NCBI RefSeq assembly: GCF_000016065.1
Contig: NC_009092.1
Location: forward strand, 806,001-870,000
Source of the DNA: Shewanella loihica PV-4
GTDB lineage: Bacteria; Pseudomonadota; Gammaproteobacteria; Enterobacterales; Shewanellaceae
Reading direction: 5' to 3'
Length of the DNA stretch: 64,000 nucleotides
Positions 1-9,564 of the stretch are shown here, one piece after another. Each line of letters opens with the position of its first letter. The stretch's first letter is position 1. The position numbers and the translations under genes are program-made. The notes beneath the pieces were generated by a model. That model was not told the origin of the DNA. It worked only from the letters and a program-made list of their open reading frames with translations, and did no database searches.

Positions 1-231
1 CTGTTAGACATGTCGACCCTGTGGCAGAAGTCAGATGTCGATGGCATCTATCAGGGACTGGATCGCAGCAGCGGCAAACCTAAATGGACCGCCACCTCGG
101 TGGACCTCATCTTCGGCTCTAACTCTGAACTGCGCGCGGTCGCCGAGGTTTATGCCTTCGATACCTCTAAGCAGAAGTTTGTCGATGATTTTGTCGCCGC
201 CTGGGTCAAGGTAATGAATTTAGATAGATAA
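1..231 (+). CDS. katG: Catalase-peroxidase, C-terminal end (partial)
   Basis: The window opens inside this gene; the last 76 codons are present and end in TAA at 229-231. The readable tail ([19 protein letters not shown], then [17 protein letters not shown]) matches the C-terminal domain end of bacterial KatG, a haem enzyme that destroys hydrogen peroxide. Only the non-catalytic C-terminal domain is visible, so the active-site residues cannot be checked. A GC-rich inverted repeat follows the stop at about 244-255 but has no T-run. Identification is from remembered family sequence and is strong; the true start lies outside the window. Confidence 0.93.
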   Translation: MLDMSTLWQKSDVDGIYQGLDRSSGKPKWTATSVDLIFGSNSELRAVAEVYAFDTSKQKFVDDFVAAWVKVMNLDR

Positions 232-1008
232 CAGGGACTATACGGCCTGACGGCCGAGGTAAGTCGTGGGGTTATTTCTTTCCCTTTTGGAGGTGATGCC
301 TCACGGCTTATGTATGTATTGGTTCAAACTTTGTTTGGATATTAATTTAACATCGTGGGACTCCATCCCATTGTTATGAGGTGAGTCGGTCTAGTGACCG
401 AAGAAAGTCGTGGGATTCCATCCCACACCCGGGCAAGGAGGACTGCTCGTCCTCGCCAAATACTTCCTTGTAAAAAAGCCAGTTCGGCATCCGTGCCTCT
501 CGCTCAAAACGGTCATTGACATGACCTTCGCCCTTGCATCCACCCTGACGCCCCGGCGAAGTTGTACTCCTTCGTGTCTTTTTGAAAATCCCTATCGCCT
601 CATATTCGCCATCCATGGCTCATCTGAGGCTATCTCGGCATCCATGCCTCAATCACGTGATTTTCTGCAAGCCACTCCGGCAACTTCCAACGGGGTCTTT
701 TAAACCACAACCGGCATCTGTTATAAGTCGCCTTAGATGTGATTTAACTGTCTGTAATGTAAGGGGTTTGAAGGTTTTTGGCTGTGTGCGAATGAGGTTG
801 GATGCTACAATAAGTCCCCATCGAAGTTGCCGAAATACGCAGATGAAAATGCCGTGTGGCCATCATGGATGATGGGCAAGGCTCGGGGGGACAGGAGTCC
901 CATCCGAGTCGTTAGGCGATTTTCATTGGAGTATGAGGAAAAACAACTTCGTCAGGGGCGGCAGGGGAGATGCAAGAGGGGGATTGCTGTTGATCCCCTT
1001 CTTGCCCT
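232..1008. other. Repeat-rich intergenic region
   Basis: No convincing gene. The stretch carries fragments of extragenic repeats: an inverted copy of the downstream 55-bp unit at about 240-270, the pieces at 353-372 and 408-425 that read as the reverse complement of the GGAATCCCACGA part of that unit, and AATACTTCCTTGT at 459-471, which recurs at about 58579-58592. Short CATCCATGG-type motifs at about 609-650 also resemble the repeats near 58.6 and 61 kb. Open frames here give arginine- and serine-rich translations without family resemblance and are probably spurious. Confidence 0.7.
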
Positions 1009-1275
1009 GGTGTGGAACGGAGTTCCACGATTTACCTCGGCCGCAAGGCCGTATCCGCCAAGCGGTGTGAAATGGAATCCCACGATTTACCTCGGCCGTA
1101 AGGCCGTATCCGCTAAGCGGTGTGAAATGGAATCCCACGACTTACCTCGGCCGTAAGGCCGTATCTGCTAAGTGATGTGAAATGGAATCCCACGACTTAC
1201 CTCGGCCGTAAGGCCGTATCCGCCAAGCGGTGTGAAATGGAACCTCACGACTTACCTTGGCCGTAAGGCCGTATA
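1009..1275. repeat. 55-bp tandem repeat, five units
   Basis: Five units start at 1009, 1064, 1119, 1174 and 1229 with an exact 55-bp period; the CCTCGG/CCTTGG motif recurs at 1035, 1090, 1145, 1200 and 1255. Each unit contains the inverted repeat CGGCCGTAAGGCCG and the motif GGAATCCCACGA. The first unit is the most diverged in its first third, and the last decays after about 1275. There are no spacers, so it is not a CRISPR array. Inverted relatives lie at about 240-425. Confidence 0.93.
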
Positions 1276-1333
1276 GGCAAATTAGGTGAAGCCTGGAAGG
1301 CTTCGAGTTCTAGCCAAGCAAAGCTTGGCTCAT

Positions 1334-1355
1334 AAAAGCGTAAAAAGGTTTACGC
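1334..1355 (-). terminator. Intrinsic terminator of metH
   Basis: Read on the minus strand, GCGTAAA-CCTT-TTTACGC forms a 7-bp stem followed by TTTTAT, 15 bp past the metH stop. Two further perfect hairpins follow: AGCCAAGC/GCTTGGCT at 1312-1330 and GAAGCCT/AGGCTTC at 1288-1304. Confidence 0.75.
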
Positions 1356-1369
1356 AGGAACCCTCTCCG

Positions 1370-4300
1370 TTAAACATCATAATCGAGTACCGGTGCCAAC
1401 CAGCGCTCTGTCTCCTCGACACTCATTCCTTTGCGCTTGGCGTAGTCCTCTACCTGATCCCGGCCGATATTGGTCACGCCGAAGTAGCGCGACTGCGGGT
1501 GGGCGAAGTACCAGCCGGAGACAGCGGCGGTGGGGAACATGGCGTAGCTCTCGGTGATCTTGAGATCTATGGTCTCGTCGGGCTTTAGTAGCTCCCACAG
1601 CAGGCCTTTCTCTGTGTGATCCGGGCAGGCGGGGTAACCGGGGGCCGGACGTATGCCCTTGTATTTCTCGCGGATCAGCGCCTCGTTATCCAGGTTCTCA
1701 TCGGCGGCGTAGCCCCAGAACTCCTTACGCACCCGCTCGTGCATCCGTTCGGCGAAGGCCTCGACCAGACGGTCGGCTAGACACTTGAGCATGATGGCGC
1801 TGTAGTCGTCATGGTTGGCCTCGAAGCGGGCCACATGTTCGTCGATGCCGTGTCCTGCAGTGACGGCGAAGCCACCCATGTAATCGGCGACGCCAGAGTC
1901 TTTCGGCGCGACGAAGTCGGCGAGACAGAAGTTGTCGTTGCCCACACGTTCTATCTGCATCCGCAGATGGTGAGTGGTCATCTCAACCTTGCTACGGCTC
2001 TCGTCTGTGTAGATCTCGATATCATCATAATTGACCGTGTTGGCCGGGAAGAGGCCGATGACCGCCTTGGCCGTGAGCCACTTCTCATCGATTATGGTCT
2101 TGAGCATCGCCTTGGCATCTTGATAGAGCTTGCGCGCCTCTTCGCCTACCACCTCGTCATCGAGGATCTTGGGGAAGTGGCCGTGTAGCTCCCAGCTGCG
2201 GAAAAATGGCGTCCAGTCGATGCGATCGACCAGGTCTTCCAGCGGATAGTCGTCAAACACCTGTCTGCCCAGTTGATTCGGAACGAAAGGCGTATGGGCG
2301 TTCCAGTCTTGCTGGCAGCGATTTTCCCGTGCGGCCTCCAGGGAGACGATCTGCTTGCGCTTGGCCTGTGAGTTGCGTTTGTCGCGCATCACCCGATATT
2401 CCTCGTAGGCGGCATCTATGGTCGCCTGACGGGTCTCCTTGTTGATCAGCTTGGCCACCATGGGCACGGCGCGCGAGGCGTCGGCGATATAGATGGCGCC
2501 TTCGGGGGCGTGGGGTGCGATTTTCACTGCCGTGTGGATCTTGGAGCAGGTGGCGCCGCCTATGATGGAGGGAATATTCAGCCCCGCCTTGTGGAAGGCT
2601 TTGACGTTGTGCACCATTTCATCCAAGCTCGGGGTGATAAGCCCCGACATGCCTATGATATCTACCTTTTCCGCCTTGGCGACCTCTATGATCTTCTCGA
2701 CCGGCACCATGACGCCGAGGTCCACCACCTCGTAGCCGTTACAGGCCAGCACCACGCCGACGATGTTCTTGCCTATGTCGTGCACGTCGCCCTTTACCGT
2801 CACCATGAGGATCTTGCCGTTGGACTCGCCCTCGACTTTTTCCGCTTCAATGTAGGGATTGAGGTAGGCTACGGCCTTCTTCATCACCCGCGCAGATTTC
2901 ACCACCTGGGGCAGGAACATCTTGCCCGAACCAAACAGGTCGCCGACCACGTTCATGCCATCCATCAGCGGGCCTTCGATCACATCCAGAGGACGGCTGG
3001 CCAGCTGGCGCGCCTCTTCTGTGTCCTGGTCGATAAACTCTGTGATCCCCTTTACCAGGGCGTGCTCCAGCCGCTTGTTGACCGGCCAGCTGCGCCACTC
3101 GAGATCTTCCTTCTTGGCGCCCGCGGCACCGTCGCCACGGTACTGCTCGGCGATCTCCAGTAGCTGTTCTGTGTTGTTCGACCCTTGCACCGGGCAGGGC
3201 AGGTTCTGCACCACGGCCTCTACCCTGGCCTTAAGATCAGGATCGATATCGTCATAGATCGCCAGCTGCCCGGCGTTGACTATGCCCATGTCCATTCCCG
3301 CCTGAATGGCGTGATAGAGGAACACGGCGTGGATCGCCTCGCGCACCGGGTTGTTGCCGCGGAAGGAGAAGGAGACGTTAGACACGCCGCCGGAGATCAT
3401 GGCATGGGGCAGGGTACGCTTGATCTCGCGCGTCGCCTCGATGAAGTCCACCGCATAGTTATCGTGCTCGTCGATGCCGGTGGCGATGGCGAATATGTTG
3501 GGGTCGAAGATGATATCTTCAGGCGGGAAGCCCACCTTATCCACCAATACCCGGTAGGCGCGGGTACAGATCTCTATCTTGCGCGCCATGGTATCGGCCT
3601 GGCCAACTTCGTCGAAGGCCATGATGATGGCCGCCGCGCCGTAGCGTTTCACTAGGGTGGCCTGCTCGATAAACTTGGCCTCACCCTCCTTGAGGGAGAT
3701 GGAGTTGACCACGCCCTTGCCCTGAATGCACTTGAGTCCGGCCTCGATCACCTCCCACTTGGAGGAGTCGATCATGATGGGTACCCGGCTGATGTCGGGC
3801 TCGGAGGCGATAAGGTTGAGGAACTTCTGCATCACCTCGACACCGTCCAGCATCCCCTCGTCCATGTTGATGTCGATGATCTGGGCGCCGTTTTCCACCT
3901 GATCCCTGGCGACCGACAGGGCCTCTTCATATTCGCCTGTCTTGATCAGGCGCAGAAACTTGGCCGAGCCAGTCACATTGGTGCGCTCGCCCACGTTCAC
4001 AAACAGGGAATCGGCATCTATGGTCAGCGGCTCCAGGCCTGAGAGGCGACAGGCCACGGGCAGATCCGGCAGCTCGCGGGCGCCGTGCTTGATGACGGCG
4101 GCGCGGATTGCCTTGATATGGTCTGGGGTGGTGCCGCAGCAGCCGCCTATGATGTTGAGCAGGCCTTCCTCGGCCCAGGGGCCGATCACCTCGGCCATCT
4201 GCTCCGGGGTCTCGTCATAGCCGCCAAATTCGTTGGGCAGGCCGGCGTTGGGGTGCGCCGACACATAACACTCGGCGATTTTCGACAGCTCCTCGACATA

Positions 4301-5101
4301 GGGGCGTAGCTCCTGTGGCCCAAGGGCGCAATTGAGGCCGATGGAGAGCGGCTTCACGTGGCGCAGCGAATTATAGAAGGCTTCTGTAGTTTGGCCCGTC
4401 AGGGTGCGGCCCGAGGCATCGGTAATGGTGCCCGAGATCATCACCGGCAGACGCTGGCCCAGCTGGTCGAACAGGGTTTCGATGGCAAACAGCGCCGCCT
4501 TGGCGTTGAGGGTATCGAAAATGGTCTCGACCATGATGATGTCGGCGCCGCCCTCGATAAGGGCCTGGGTCGACTCGATATAGGCCTCTACCAGATCGTC
4601 GAAATGGATATTACGATAGCCAGGGTCGTTCACATCCGGGCTGATGGAGCAGGTGCGGTTGGTGGGTCCGAGAACCCCGGCCACATAGCATTGACGACCG
4701 CTTTCGGCGGCAACCTCATCACAGGCGGTGCGGGCGAGTCGGGCGCCTTCAAGGTTGATCTCCCGTGACAGCTCCTGCATCTCATAGTCGGCCATGGCCA
4801 CCTGGGTGGCGTTGAAGGTGTTGGTCTCTATGATGTCGGCGCCCGCCAGCAGGTAATCTCTGTGGATCTGCTTGATAAGCTCGGGTTGGGTCAGCACCAA
4901 CAGGTCGTTGTTACCCTTGAGATCGCAGGGCCACTGCTTGAAGCGCTCGCCGCGAAAGTCGGCCTCCTCCAGCTTGTGGTTCTGAATCATGGTGCCCATG
5001 GCGCCGTCGAGGATCAAAATTTCCTTATTGAGCCGCGCGCGGATCGCGTCGTTAATCTGCCTTACGTTTCGAACAGGGGATTGGGTCGCCATAACTTTCA
5101 C
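1370..5101 (-). CDS. metH: Cobalamin-dependent methionine synthase
   Basis: Transfers a methyl group from 5-methyltetrahydrofolate to homocysteine through methylcobalamin, in the cytoplasm. At 1243 residues it is full length (E. coli about 1227). Visible domains in order: the homocysteine domain with zinc ligands Cys258 and Cys321/Cys322 (GGCCGTTP); the pterin domain from about 365; the cobalamin cap and B12-binding domains with the lower-ligand His774 in DVHDIGKN; and the AdoMet reactivation domain with [10 protein letters not shown] starting at 1151. It is transcribed away from cobC and the B12 salvage operon, whose product it uses. MetJ-type boxes lie 73-96 bp upstream of the start. The first ATG gives an N-terminus about 11 residues longer than in E. 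coli; the internal ATG at codon 4 is an alternative start. Confidence 0.98.
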   Translation of the reverse strand: MKVMATQSPVRNVRQINDAIRARLNKEILILDGAMGTMIQNHKLEEADFRGERFKQWPCDLKGNNDLLVLTQPELIKQIHRDYLLAGADIIETNTFNATQVAMADYEMQELSREINLEGARLARTACDEVAAESGRQCYVAGVLGPTNRTCSISPDVNDPGYRNIHFDDLVEAYIESTQALIEGGADIIMVETIFDTLNAKAALFAIETLFDQLGQRLPVMISGTITDASGRTLTGQTTEAFYNSLRHVKPLSIGLNCALGPQELRPYVEELSKIAECYVSAHPNAGLPNEFGGYDETPEQMAEVIGPWAEEGLLNIIGGCCGTTPDHIKAIRAAVIKHGARELPDLPVACRLSGLEPLTIDADSLFVNVGERTNVTGSAKFLRLIKTGEYEEALSVARDQVENGAQIIDINMDEGMLDGVEVMQKFLNLIASEPDISRVPIMIDSSKWEVIEAGLKCIQGKGVVNSISLKEGEAKFIEQATLVKRYGAAAIIMAFDEVGQADTMARKIEICTRAYRVLVDKVGFPPEDIIFDPNIFAIATGIDEHDNYAVDFIEATREIKRTLPHAMISGGVSNVSFSFRGNNPVREAIHAVFLYHAIQAGMDMGIVNAGQLAIYDDIDPDLKARVEAVVQNLPCPVQGSNNTEQLLEIAEQYRGDGAAGAKKEDLEWRSWPVNKRLEHALVKGITEFIDQDTEEARQLASRPLDVIEGPLMDGMNVVGDLFGSGKMFLPQVVKSARVMKKAVAYLNPYIEAEKVEGESNGKILMVTVKGDVHDIGKNIVGVVLACNGYEVVDLGVMVPVEKIIEVAKAEKVDIIGMSGLITPSLDEMVHNVKAFHKAGLNIPSIIGGATCSKIHTAVKIAPHAPEGAIYIADASRAVPMVAKLINKETRQATIDAAYEEYRVMRDKRNSQAKRKQIVSLEAARENRCQQDWNAHTPFVPNQLGRQVFDDYPLEDLVDRIDWTPFFRSWELHGHFPKILDDEVVGEEARKLYQDAKAMLKTIIDEKWLTAKAVIGLFPANTVNYDDIEIYTDESRSKVEMTTHHLRMQIERVGNDNFCLADFVAPKDSGVADYMGGFAVTAGHGIDEHVARFEANHDDYSAIMLKCLADRLVEAFAERMHERVRKEFWGYAADENLDNEALIREKYKGIRPAPGYPACPDHTEKGLLWELLKPDETIDLKITESYAMFPTAAVSGWYFAHPQSRYFGVTNIGRDQVEDYAKRKGMSVEETERWLAPVLDYDV

Positions 5102-5173
5102 CTACTTCAACTGACCTATTGCCTAAACTGCCGCGTCTATCGATTTGACGTGCTATTTTTATTTTGGATGTAT

Positions 5174-5197
5174 AAACGTATAGACGTCTATACTAAT
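5174..5197. promoter_or_regulatory. MetJ operator (tandem met boxes) for metH
   Basis: The perfect met box AGACGTCT lies at 5182-5189. It is flanked without gaps by AAACGTAT (5174-5181, 6 of 8 matches) and the weaker ATACTAAT (5190-5197). MetJ binds such adjoining 8-bp boxes cooperatively when SAM is high. The position, 73-96 bp before the metH ATG on the minus strand, suits repression of metH. That MetJ is present in this genome is inferred. Confidence 0.82.
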
Positions 5198-5421
5198 CGA
5201 CTTATAATACCCAGGGCAAGTCAAATGAGTATAAGCTTAAATCTGGTTTGGCTTCGAGGAAGAATGCTGGTTTAGCCGCGTTCCCATGGCAAAAGGCTCT
5301 CCCCTTGATAGTGGGTGAATCTGAAAGTTTTTCAAGGTCTTATTTATCTTTCATTGCCACGGGATACTTCCAGAGAGTATCCTGCTAACCATCTAGATTT
5401 TAAAGGTTTAATGCTGCAGTT

Positions 5422-6033
5422 ATGACGCAAACGACACTCTATTTGATGCGGCACGGCGAATGTGAAGGCGGCAACTTGCTGCGCGGACATAGCGATCAAC
5501 CTCTCACCGAGATAGGCTTCGCCCAGATGCAGCTGGCCTATGCCAAGCTGCCCCAGGCGGTGGACAGGGTGATCAGCTCGCCGCTCAAGCGTTGCCGTGT
5601 ATTTGCCGAGCACCTCACCGCTAAGAATCAGGTGAAGGTGGCCCTGGATGCCGGGCTCAAGGAGATCTACTTCGGCCGTTGGGATGGCCAGCCTATCCCT
5701 GAGCTGCATGCCGATCACGGTGAGGAGCTGAGTGCCTATTGGCGGGACCCTTGGGCCAATTCGCTGCCCGAGGGGGAGCCCATGGCTGAGTTCGAGCAAC
5801 GTGTCGACGAGGTGGTCGAGCAGTTGGTGCATCAGCATTGCGGCGAGGCCTTGTTACTGCTCACTCACGGCGGCGTGATACGTCACCTGATGGCCAAGGC
5901 CCTGGGGGTAGAGCGCGCCGTAGGCTTCTATACCCGGCTGAGCCTGGACTACGGCAGCGTGGTCAAGATAAGCCATTACCGCGACAAGGCGGGAGAGGGC
6001 TACTGGCGTCTGCATTGGCACGACGCCGAGTGA
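5422..6033 (+). CDS. cobC: Histidine phosphatase family protein, probable alpha-ribazole phosphatase
   Basis: A 203-residue histidine-phosphatase (phosphoglycerate mutase-like) protein. The catalytic LMRHGE motif is at residues 8-13, ISSPLKRC supplies the second arginine, and LLLTHGGVIRHL supplies the second histidine. The family also includes sugar and nucleotide phosphatases, so the CobC call (removing phosphate from alpha-ribazole 5'-phosphate or adenosylcobalamin 5'-phosphate) rests on position: it lies directly upstream of the cobalamin riboswitch and the cobTSU genes, and is divergent from metH. It is outside the riboswitch control visible here. The ribosome-binding site before the ATG is weak. 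Confidence 0.82.
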   Translation: MTQTTLYLMRHGECEGGNLLRGHSDQPLTEIGFAQMQLAYAKLPQAVDRVISSPLKRCRVFAEHLTAKNQVKVALDAGLKEIYFGRWDGQPIPELHADHGEELSAYWRDPWANSLPEGEPMAEFEQRVDEVVEQLVHQHCGEALLLLTHGGVIRHLMAKALGVERAVGFYTRLSLDYGSVVKISHYRDKAGEGYWRLHWHDAE

Positions 6034-6099
6034 GTCTGGCCTTGTGTCGGCGGCAAAATTTAGCATAATAACCGGGCGCAGGGACCGCCTGCGCCGGGA

Positions 6100-6255
6100 G
6101 TATGGTGTCGAGATCGCCAAGGCGATAACTCGGACTTAATAGGGAATTGGGGAAGGCCTCGCGCCGCTAGCCCAAACTGTGCCCGCAACTGTGAGTGTGT
6201 TGCCTAGTCGAACCCGACCTGGTCGCCACGAGTCAGGATACCTGCCTACTCTCCA
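6100..6255 (+). ncRNA. Cobalamin (AdoCbl) riboswitch
   Basis: The sequence carries the conserved core of the B12 riboswitch: AATAGGGAA at 6139-6147, CCCGCAACTGTGA at 6182-6194, GCCAC at 6225-6229, and the B12 box GTCAGGATACCTGCC at 6232-6246. An 8-bp GC hairpin (GGCGCAGG/CCTGCGCC, 6075-6095) lies just upstream and may end cobC mRNA. It precedes the B12 uptake and salvage operon, the expected target. Exact ends are estimates. Confidence 0.94.
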
Positions 6256-6263
6256 ACTACTAT

Positions 6264-6286
6264 CTCAAGCGGGTGACTTGAGGGAG
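6264..6286 (+). promoter_or_regulatory. Probable riboswitch expression platform (SD-masking hairpin)
   Basis: CTCAAG (6264-6269) and CTTGAG (6277-6282) form a 6-bp stem with a 7-nt loop. Its 3' arm overlaps the start of the Shine-Dalgarno AGGGAG (6281-6286), which serves the leader ORF at 6294. Cobalamin binding could stabilise this stem and block translation. The pairing is visible; the regulatory role is inferred. Confidence 0.55.
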
Positions 6287-6293
6287 CCAATAG

Positions 6294-6371
6294 ATGAAGA
6301 ATACCTCGGGGCCGAGTCTGGCCCAAGGGCGAGGGCGCCTCGGCGCTGCTTCCCGGAGGGCGCGACCTTGA
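6294..6371 (+). CDS. Putative 25-residue leader peptide coupled to btuD
   Basis: An ATG at 6294 follows AGGGAG by 7 nt and opens a 25-codon frame (MKNTSGPSLAQGRGRLGAAS and five more residues). Its TGA (6369-6371) overlaps the TTG proposed as the btuD start (6368-6370). The arrangement suggests that ribosomes finishing the leader restart on btuD, so that riboswitch control of the leader Shine-Dalgarno reaches btuD. The peptide has no recognisable family and may matter only by being translated. An alternative is that btuD starts independently, using its own GGAGGG. Confidence 0.45.
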   Translation: MKNTSGPSLAQGRGRLGAASRRARP

Positions 6372-7342
6372 GCGCCCCCAATCAGCCATCACAAACAGAA
6401 TCACTCCTGTCTCTCGGCGCCAGTGAAGGATCGAACCTAAGTGCAGGCGATGGCGCCTGCGCGCGCCCGGCGCTGTCGGTGCGGGATCTCAGCTGGCGCT
6501 GCGGTGAGCGCGCCATCCTCTCTGGGGTCAAGCTGGATCTGCCAGAGGGTAAGATGCTGGGGATCATAGGCCCCAACGGCGCCGGCAAGTCCAGCCTGCT
6601 GCGCTGCCTCTATCGTTTCCTCACCCCTAGCAGCGGCGAGATCCAACTGTTTGGTCAGCCAATCGCCAGCCTGAGCGCCAGGGCCTTTGCCCGCGAGGTG
6701 GCCGTGGTGCTGCAAGACACGCCTCAGCATTTCGACATGACCACGGCCCAGCTGGTGGCATTGGGGCTCACGCCACACAAGGCCGCCTTCTCCATGACCA
6801 CTAAGGCTGACCGCCTGGCGGTGAGTCAGGCCCTGGAAACCGTGGGGCTCAAGGAGCGCGCCGGACAGACCTACGCCTCCCTGTCCGGGGGCGAGAAGCA
6901 GCGGGCGCTGATTGCCCGCGCCATAGCGCAGCAGCCTAAGCTATTGATCCTCGATGAACCCACTAATCACCTGGATATCCGCTATCAGATCCAGATCCTT
7001 GAGCTGCTCAAGGCCCTGGGGGTGACCGTGGTGATCTCGATTCATGACCTGAATCTGGCCAGCGCCCTGTGCGATCAGCTTTTGCTGCTGGATCAGGGCA
7101 AGGCGGTGGCTCAAGGCTCGCCCAAACAGGTGCTGAGTGAGGCGCAGATCGCCAGGGTATTCTGCGTCTGCTGTCAGGTATCGCCCCATCCACAGCACGG
7201 TAATCCGCAGATTAACTATTTCTATGGCTATCACCTTCACAATGCTGACCAGAGTGCCCAGCATGGCAGTAGCAGTGGCAGTGCCAATGGCCTGGCTGAC
7301 CAGCCATTTGAGGCGAAGGAGGCTAACCATGACGAGCGCTAG
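6368..7342 (+). CDS. btuD: Vitamin B12 ABC transporter, ATP-binding protein
   Basis: The FecCD/BtuCD-type ATPase that powers cobalamin uptake across the inner membrane. With the TTG start at 6368 the protein has 324 residues: Walker A GPNGAGKS at 68-75, signature LSGGEKQR, and Walker B LLILDEPTNHLD. An earlier in-frame start would lie inside the riboswitch, so it is rejected. The TTG has GGAGGG at 6355-6360, about 8 nt upstream, and overlaps the stop of a short leader ORF. The C-terminal 60 or so residues (rich in His, Ser and Gly) have no match I recognise and may be a lineage-specific tail. The end overlaps btuC by 14 bp. The substrate is inferred from the riboswitch and the neighbouring btuC and cob genes. 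Confidence 0.9.
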   Translation: MSAPNQPSQTESLLSLGASEGSNLSAGDGACARPALSVRDLSWRCGERAILSGVKLDLPEGKMLGIIGPNGAGKSSLLRCLYRFLTPSSGEIQLFGQPIASLSARAFAREVAVVLQDTPQHFDMTTAQLVALGLTPHKAAFSMTTKADRLAVSQALETVGLKERAGQTYASLSGGEKQRALIARAIAQQPKLLILDEPTNHLDIRYQIQILELLKALGVTVVISIHDLNLASALCDQLLLLDQGKAVAQGSPKQVLSEAQIARVFCVCCQVSPHPQHGNPQINYFYGYHLHNADQSAQHGSSSGSANGLADQPFEAKEANHDER

Positions 7343-8372
7343 CCTGAGTCTGGGAAGAGGCTATAGTTCGCTGCAACACCTGGCCTTCGTCTGCCTGGGA
7401 CTGCTAACCCTGGCGACTCCTGTGCTGGCGGTGAGCTTCGGCGCGGCGCAGATAGGCGTCGCCGAGGTGCTTGAGGTGCTGCTGGCCAAGCTGAGCGGCG
7501 CCGATCCCGGCGGCGTGACCGCAAGAATATTGATTGAGCTGCGCCTGCCGCGCATCCTGCTGGCCTTCATCGCCGGATTCGGCCTGGCTCTGGCGGGCGC
7601 CGTGTTACAGACGGTGACTCGCAATCCCCTGGCCGACCCTTATCTGTTTGGCATCTCCTCGGGTGCCAGTCTGGGGGCGGTTGTGGTGATCACCCTGCTG
7701 GGCGGTGTCGGCGGCGCTTTGGCCAGTGTCGGCCTGCCGCTCGGTGCCTTTATCGGCGCCAGCCTGGCGGTGCTCATGGTGCTGGCCCTGTGCGGACGGG
7801 ATCTCAACACTCAGATAGAGCGCATGTTGCTCTCCGGGGTGGCGATCTCCTTCCTGTTTGGCGCGCTGGCCAGCTTGATGCTCTATTTCTCCGGGCCGCA
7901 ATCGGCCGCCTCTGTGCTGTTCTGGAGCCTGGGCAGCTTTGCCAAGGCGAGCTGGCAGATGCTCTGGCTGCCCTGGCTGCTGGTGTTGGCGGCGAGCGCC
8001 ATCTTGCTGCTGCTTAAGCGGCAGATCCTCGCCATTCAGGCGGGGGATGAGACCGCCCACACCCTGGGCATTCGGGTGCAGCGCCTGCGTCTCGTCAGCC
8101 TGCTGCTCTGCTCGCTGATCACCGCCGTCCTGGTGGCCAACTGTGGCGGCATCGGCTTCGTCGGCCTGATGGTGCCCCACATGGTGCGGCTATTGCTGCC
8201 GGGGCGTTTCGCCCTGTTGCTGACGGCCCTGGTGGGCGGCCTGTTTATGATCTGGGTGGATGTGCTGGCGCGCTGCCTGCTCAGCTATCAGGAGCTGCCG
8301 GTGGGGATCATCACGGCTGTGATAGGCAGCCTCTTCTTCCTGTTTATCCTGGGCGGCAAGCGTAGCAACTAG
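7329..8372 (+). CDS. btuC: Vitamin B12 ABC transporter, permease
   Basis: A 347-residue FecCD-family inner-membrane permease with about ten hydrophobic segments. Family motifs are visible, including GAVLQTVTRNPLADPYLFGI near residue 95 and GFVGLMVPHMVRL near 275. The ATG at 7329 follows AAGGAGG (7316-7322), a strong ribosome-binding site; a longer frame starting at 7137 would run through btuD and is not credible. It should pair with the ATPase before it and the periplasmic binding protein BtuF at 13519. Being inside the riboswitch-led operon favours B12 over haem or siderophore as substrate. Confidence 0.92.
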   Translation: MTSASLSLGRGYSSLQHLAFVCLGLLTLATPVLAVSFGAAQIGVAEVLEVLLAKLSGADPGGVTARILIELRLPRILLAFIAGFGLALAGAVLQTVTRNPLADPYLFGISSGASLGAVVVITLLGGVGGALASVGLPLGAFIGASLAVLMVLALCGRDLNTQIERMLLSGVAISFLFGALASLMLYFSGPQSAASVLFWSLGSFAKASWQMLWLPWLLVLAASAILLLLKRQILAIQAGDETAHTLGIRVQRLRLVSLLLCSLITAVLVANCGGIGFVGLMVPHMVRLLLPGRFALLLTALVGGLFMIWVDVLARCLLSYQELPVGIITAVIGSLFFLFILGGKRSN

Positions 8373-8494
8373 CCCAAGTCCCCTATGTATTGAAGGAAAG
8401 GTGTATGGAAGGAAAAGCGTATTGAACTATGCCAGCAAAGAAGGTGTGGATTGCAATGAATCGAGAACGAGGGCGAGCGATATGAGGTTCCAGT

Positions 8495-9523
8495 ATGTTT
8501 GAAGTCACTGTGGTAAGTAGCGAGTTCGATGCCAAGATCCAGCAGAAGATAGACACTAAGACCAAGCCACTGGGCGCCCTCGGCGCGCTCGAGACCCTGG
8601 CGATGACTATCGCCAGGGTGCTGGGTCCAGACAAGCCGCAGATAACCAAACCAACCCTCTTGGTGTTTGCCGGCGATCACGGCATCGCCGCCTCCGGCGT
8701 CTCCATCGCGCCCAGCGAGGTGACTACCCAGATGGTGATGAATTTCCTCAAGGGCGGCGCGGCCATCAATCTGTTCTGTGCCCAGGGGGGGATCACCATG
8801 GAGGTGATCGACTGCGGCATCGCCCAGGAGATCCATGATCAGCCTAAGCTTATCAATCACAGGCTGGGGGCCGGCACAGGTGCGATTCATCGCGAGCCCG
8901 CCATGACCCTGGGGGCGGTCAAGCAGGGCTTCGCCATGGCCAGGGAGCGGGTCGCGCTGCATCACGGCCGCGGTTGTAACCTAATAGCCTTCGGTGAGAT
9001 GGGCATAGGTAACACCAGCTCGGCGGCGGCCATCATGGCGGCGCTGATGGGGCGCGAGGCGGCCGAGTGTGTCGGTCGAGGAACTGGCATAGATGCCGCC
9101 ACCCTGGCACGCAAACAGCTGCTGGTGGAGCAGGCGCTGTTTTTGCACCGTGAGCAACTGGGAGATCCATATGGCGTATTGGCCTGCCTGGGTGGCTTCG
9201 AGATAGTGCAGATGACCGGCGCCATATTGGCGGCGGCCGAGCTGAAGATGCTGGTGCTGATCGACGGCTTCATCGCCACGGCGGCGGCCCTGGCAGCGGT
9301 GACTATCGCGCCTCACGCCCGGGACTATATGATCTTCGCCCACGAGTCCGGCGAGCGCGGCCACAAGCTGATGCTGGAGCATCTCAATGCCCAGCCGCTC
9401 TTGTCCCTCGGACTACGTCTCGGTGAGGGAACCGGGGCGGCGCTGGCTGTGCCCCTGGTGCAGGCGGCGGCCACGTTTTACAACGAGATGGCCTCCCTCG
9501 AAGAGATGGGCATTTCGATTTAG
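8495..9523 (+). CDS. cobT: Nicotinate-nucleotide--dimethylbenzimidazole phosphoribosyltransferase
   Basis: Makes alpha-ribazole 5'-phosphate from 5,6-dimethylbenzimidazole and nicotinate mononucleotide, the lower-ligand branch of cobalamin synthesis. The 342-residue length is typical. Recognisable motifs include [10 protein letters not shown] near residue 25, [13 protein letters not shown] near 60, [13 protein letters not shown] near 170, and LGEGTGAAL, whose Glu311 matches the catalytic glutamate of CobT. The ATG at 8495 has GAGG about 8 nt upstream. A gap of about 120 bp separates it from btuC, with no terminator seen, so it probably belongs to the riboswitch-controlled transcript. Confidence 0.96.
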   Translation: MFEVTVVSSEFDAKIQQKIDTKTKPLGALGALETLAMTIARVLGPDKPQITKPTLLVFAGDHGIAASGVSIAPSEVTTQMVMNFLKGGAAINLFCAQGGITMEVIDCGIAQEIHDQPKLINHRLGAGTGAIHREPAMTLGAVKQGFAMARERVALHHGRGCNLIAFGEMGIGNTSSAAAIMAALMGREAAECVGRGTGIDAATLARKQLLVEQALFLHREQLGDPYGVLACLGGFEIVQMTGAILAAAELKMLVLIDGFIATAAALAAVTIAPHARDYMIFAHESGERGHKLMLEHLNAQPLLSLGLRLGEGTGAALAVPLVQAAATFYNEMASLEEMGISI

Positions 9524-9564
9524 CGGCATTAACAATCTAAGGAACCAAAAGGGAAAGCGCGAAG

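Noticed and set aside
374..1156. Several open frames of 70-110 codons between katG and metH
   Set aside because: They lie across repeats, overlap each other on both strands, have no ribosome-binding sites and read as Arg/Ser/Pro-rich translations without family resemblance.
1009..1275. Possible CRISPR array
   Set aside because: The units are directly contiguous 55-mers with no unique spacers, and no cas genes are near.
6179..6367. Upstream extension of btuD to 6179
   Set aside because: It would translate the conserved core of the riboswitch; the TTG at 6368 has a proper ribosome-binding site.
7137..7328. Upstream extension of btuC to 7137
   Set aside because: It runs through the btuD coding region in another frame; the ATG at 7329 follows AAGGAGG.
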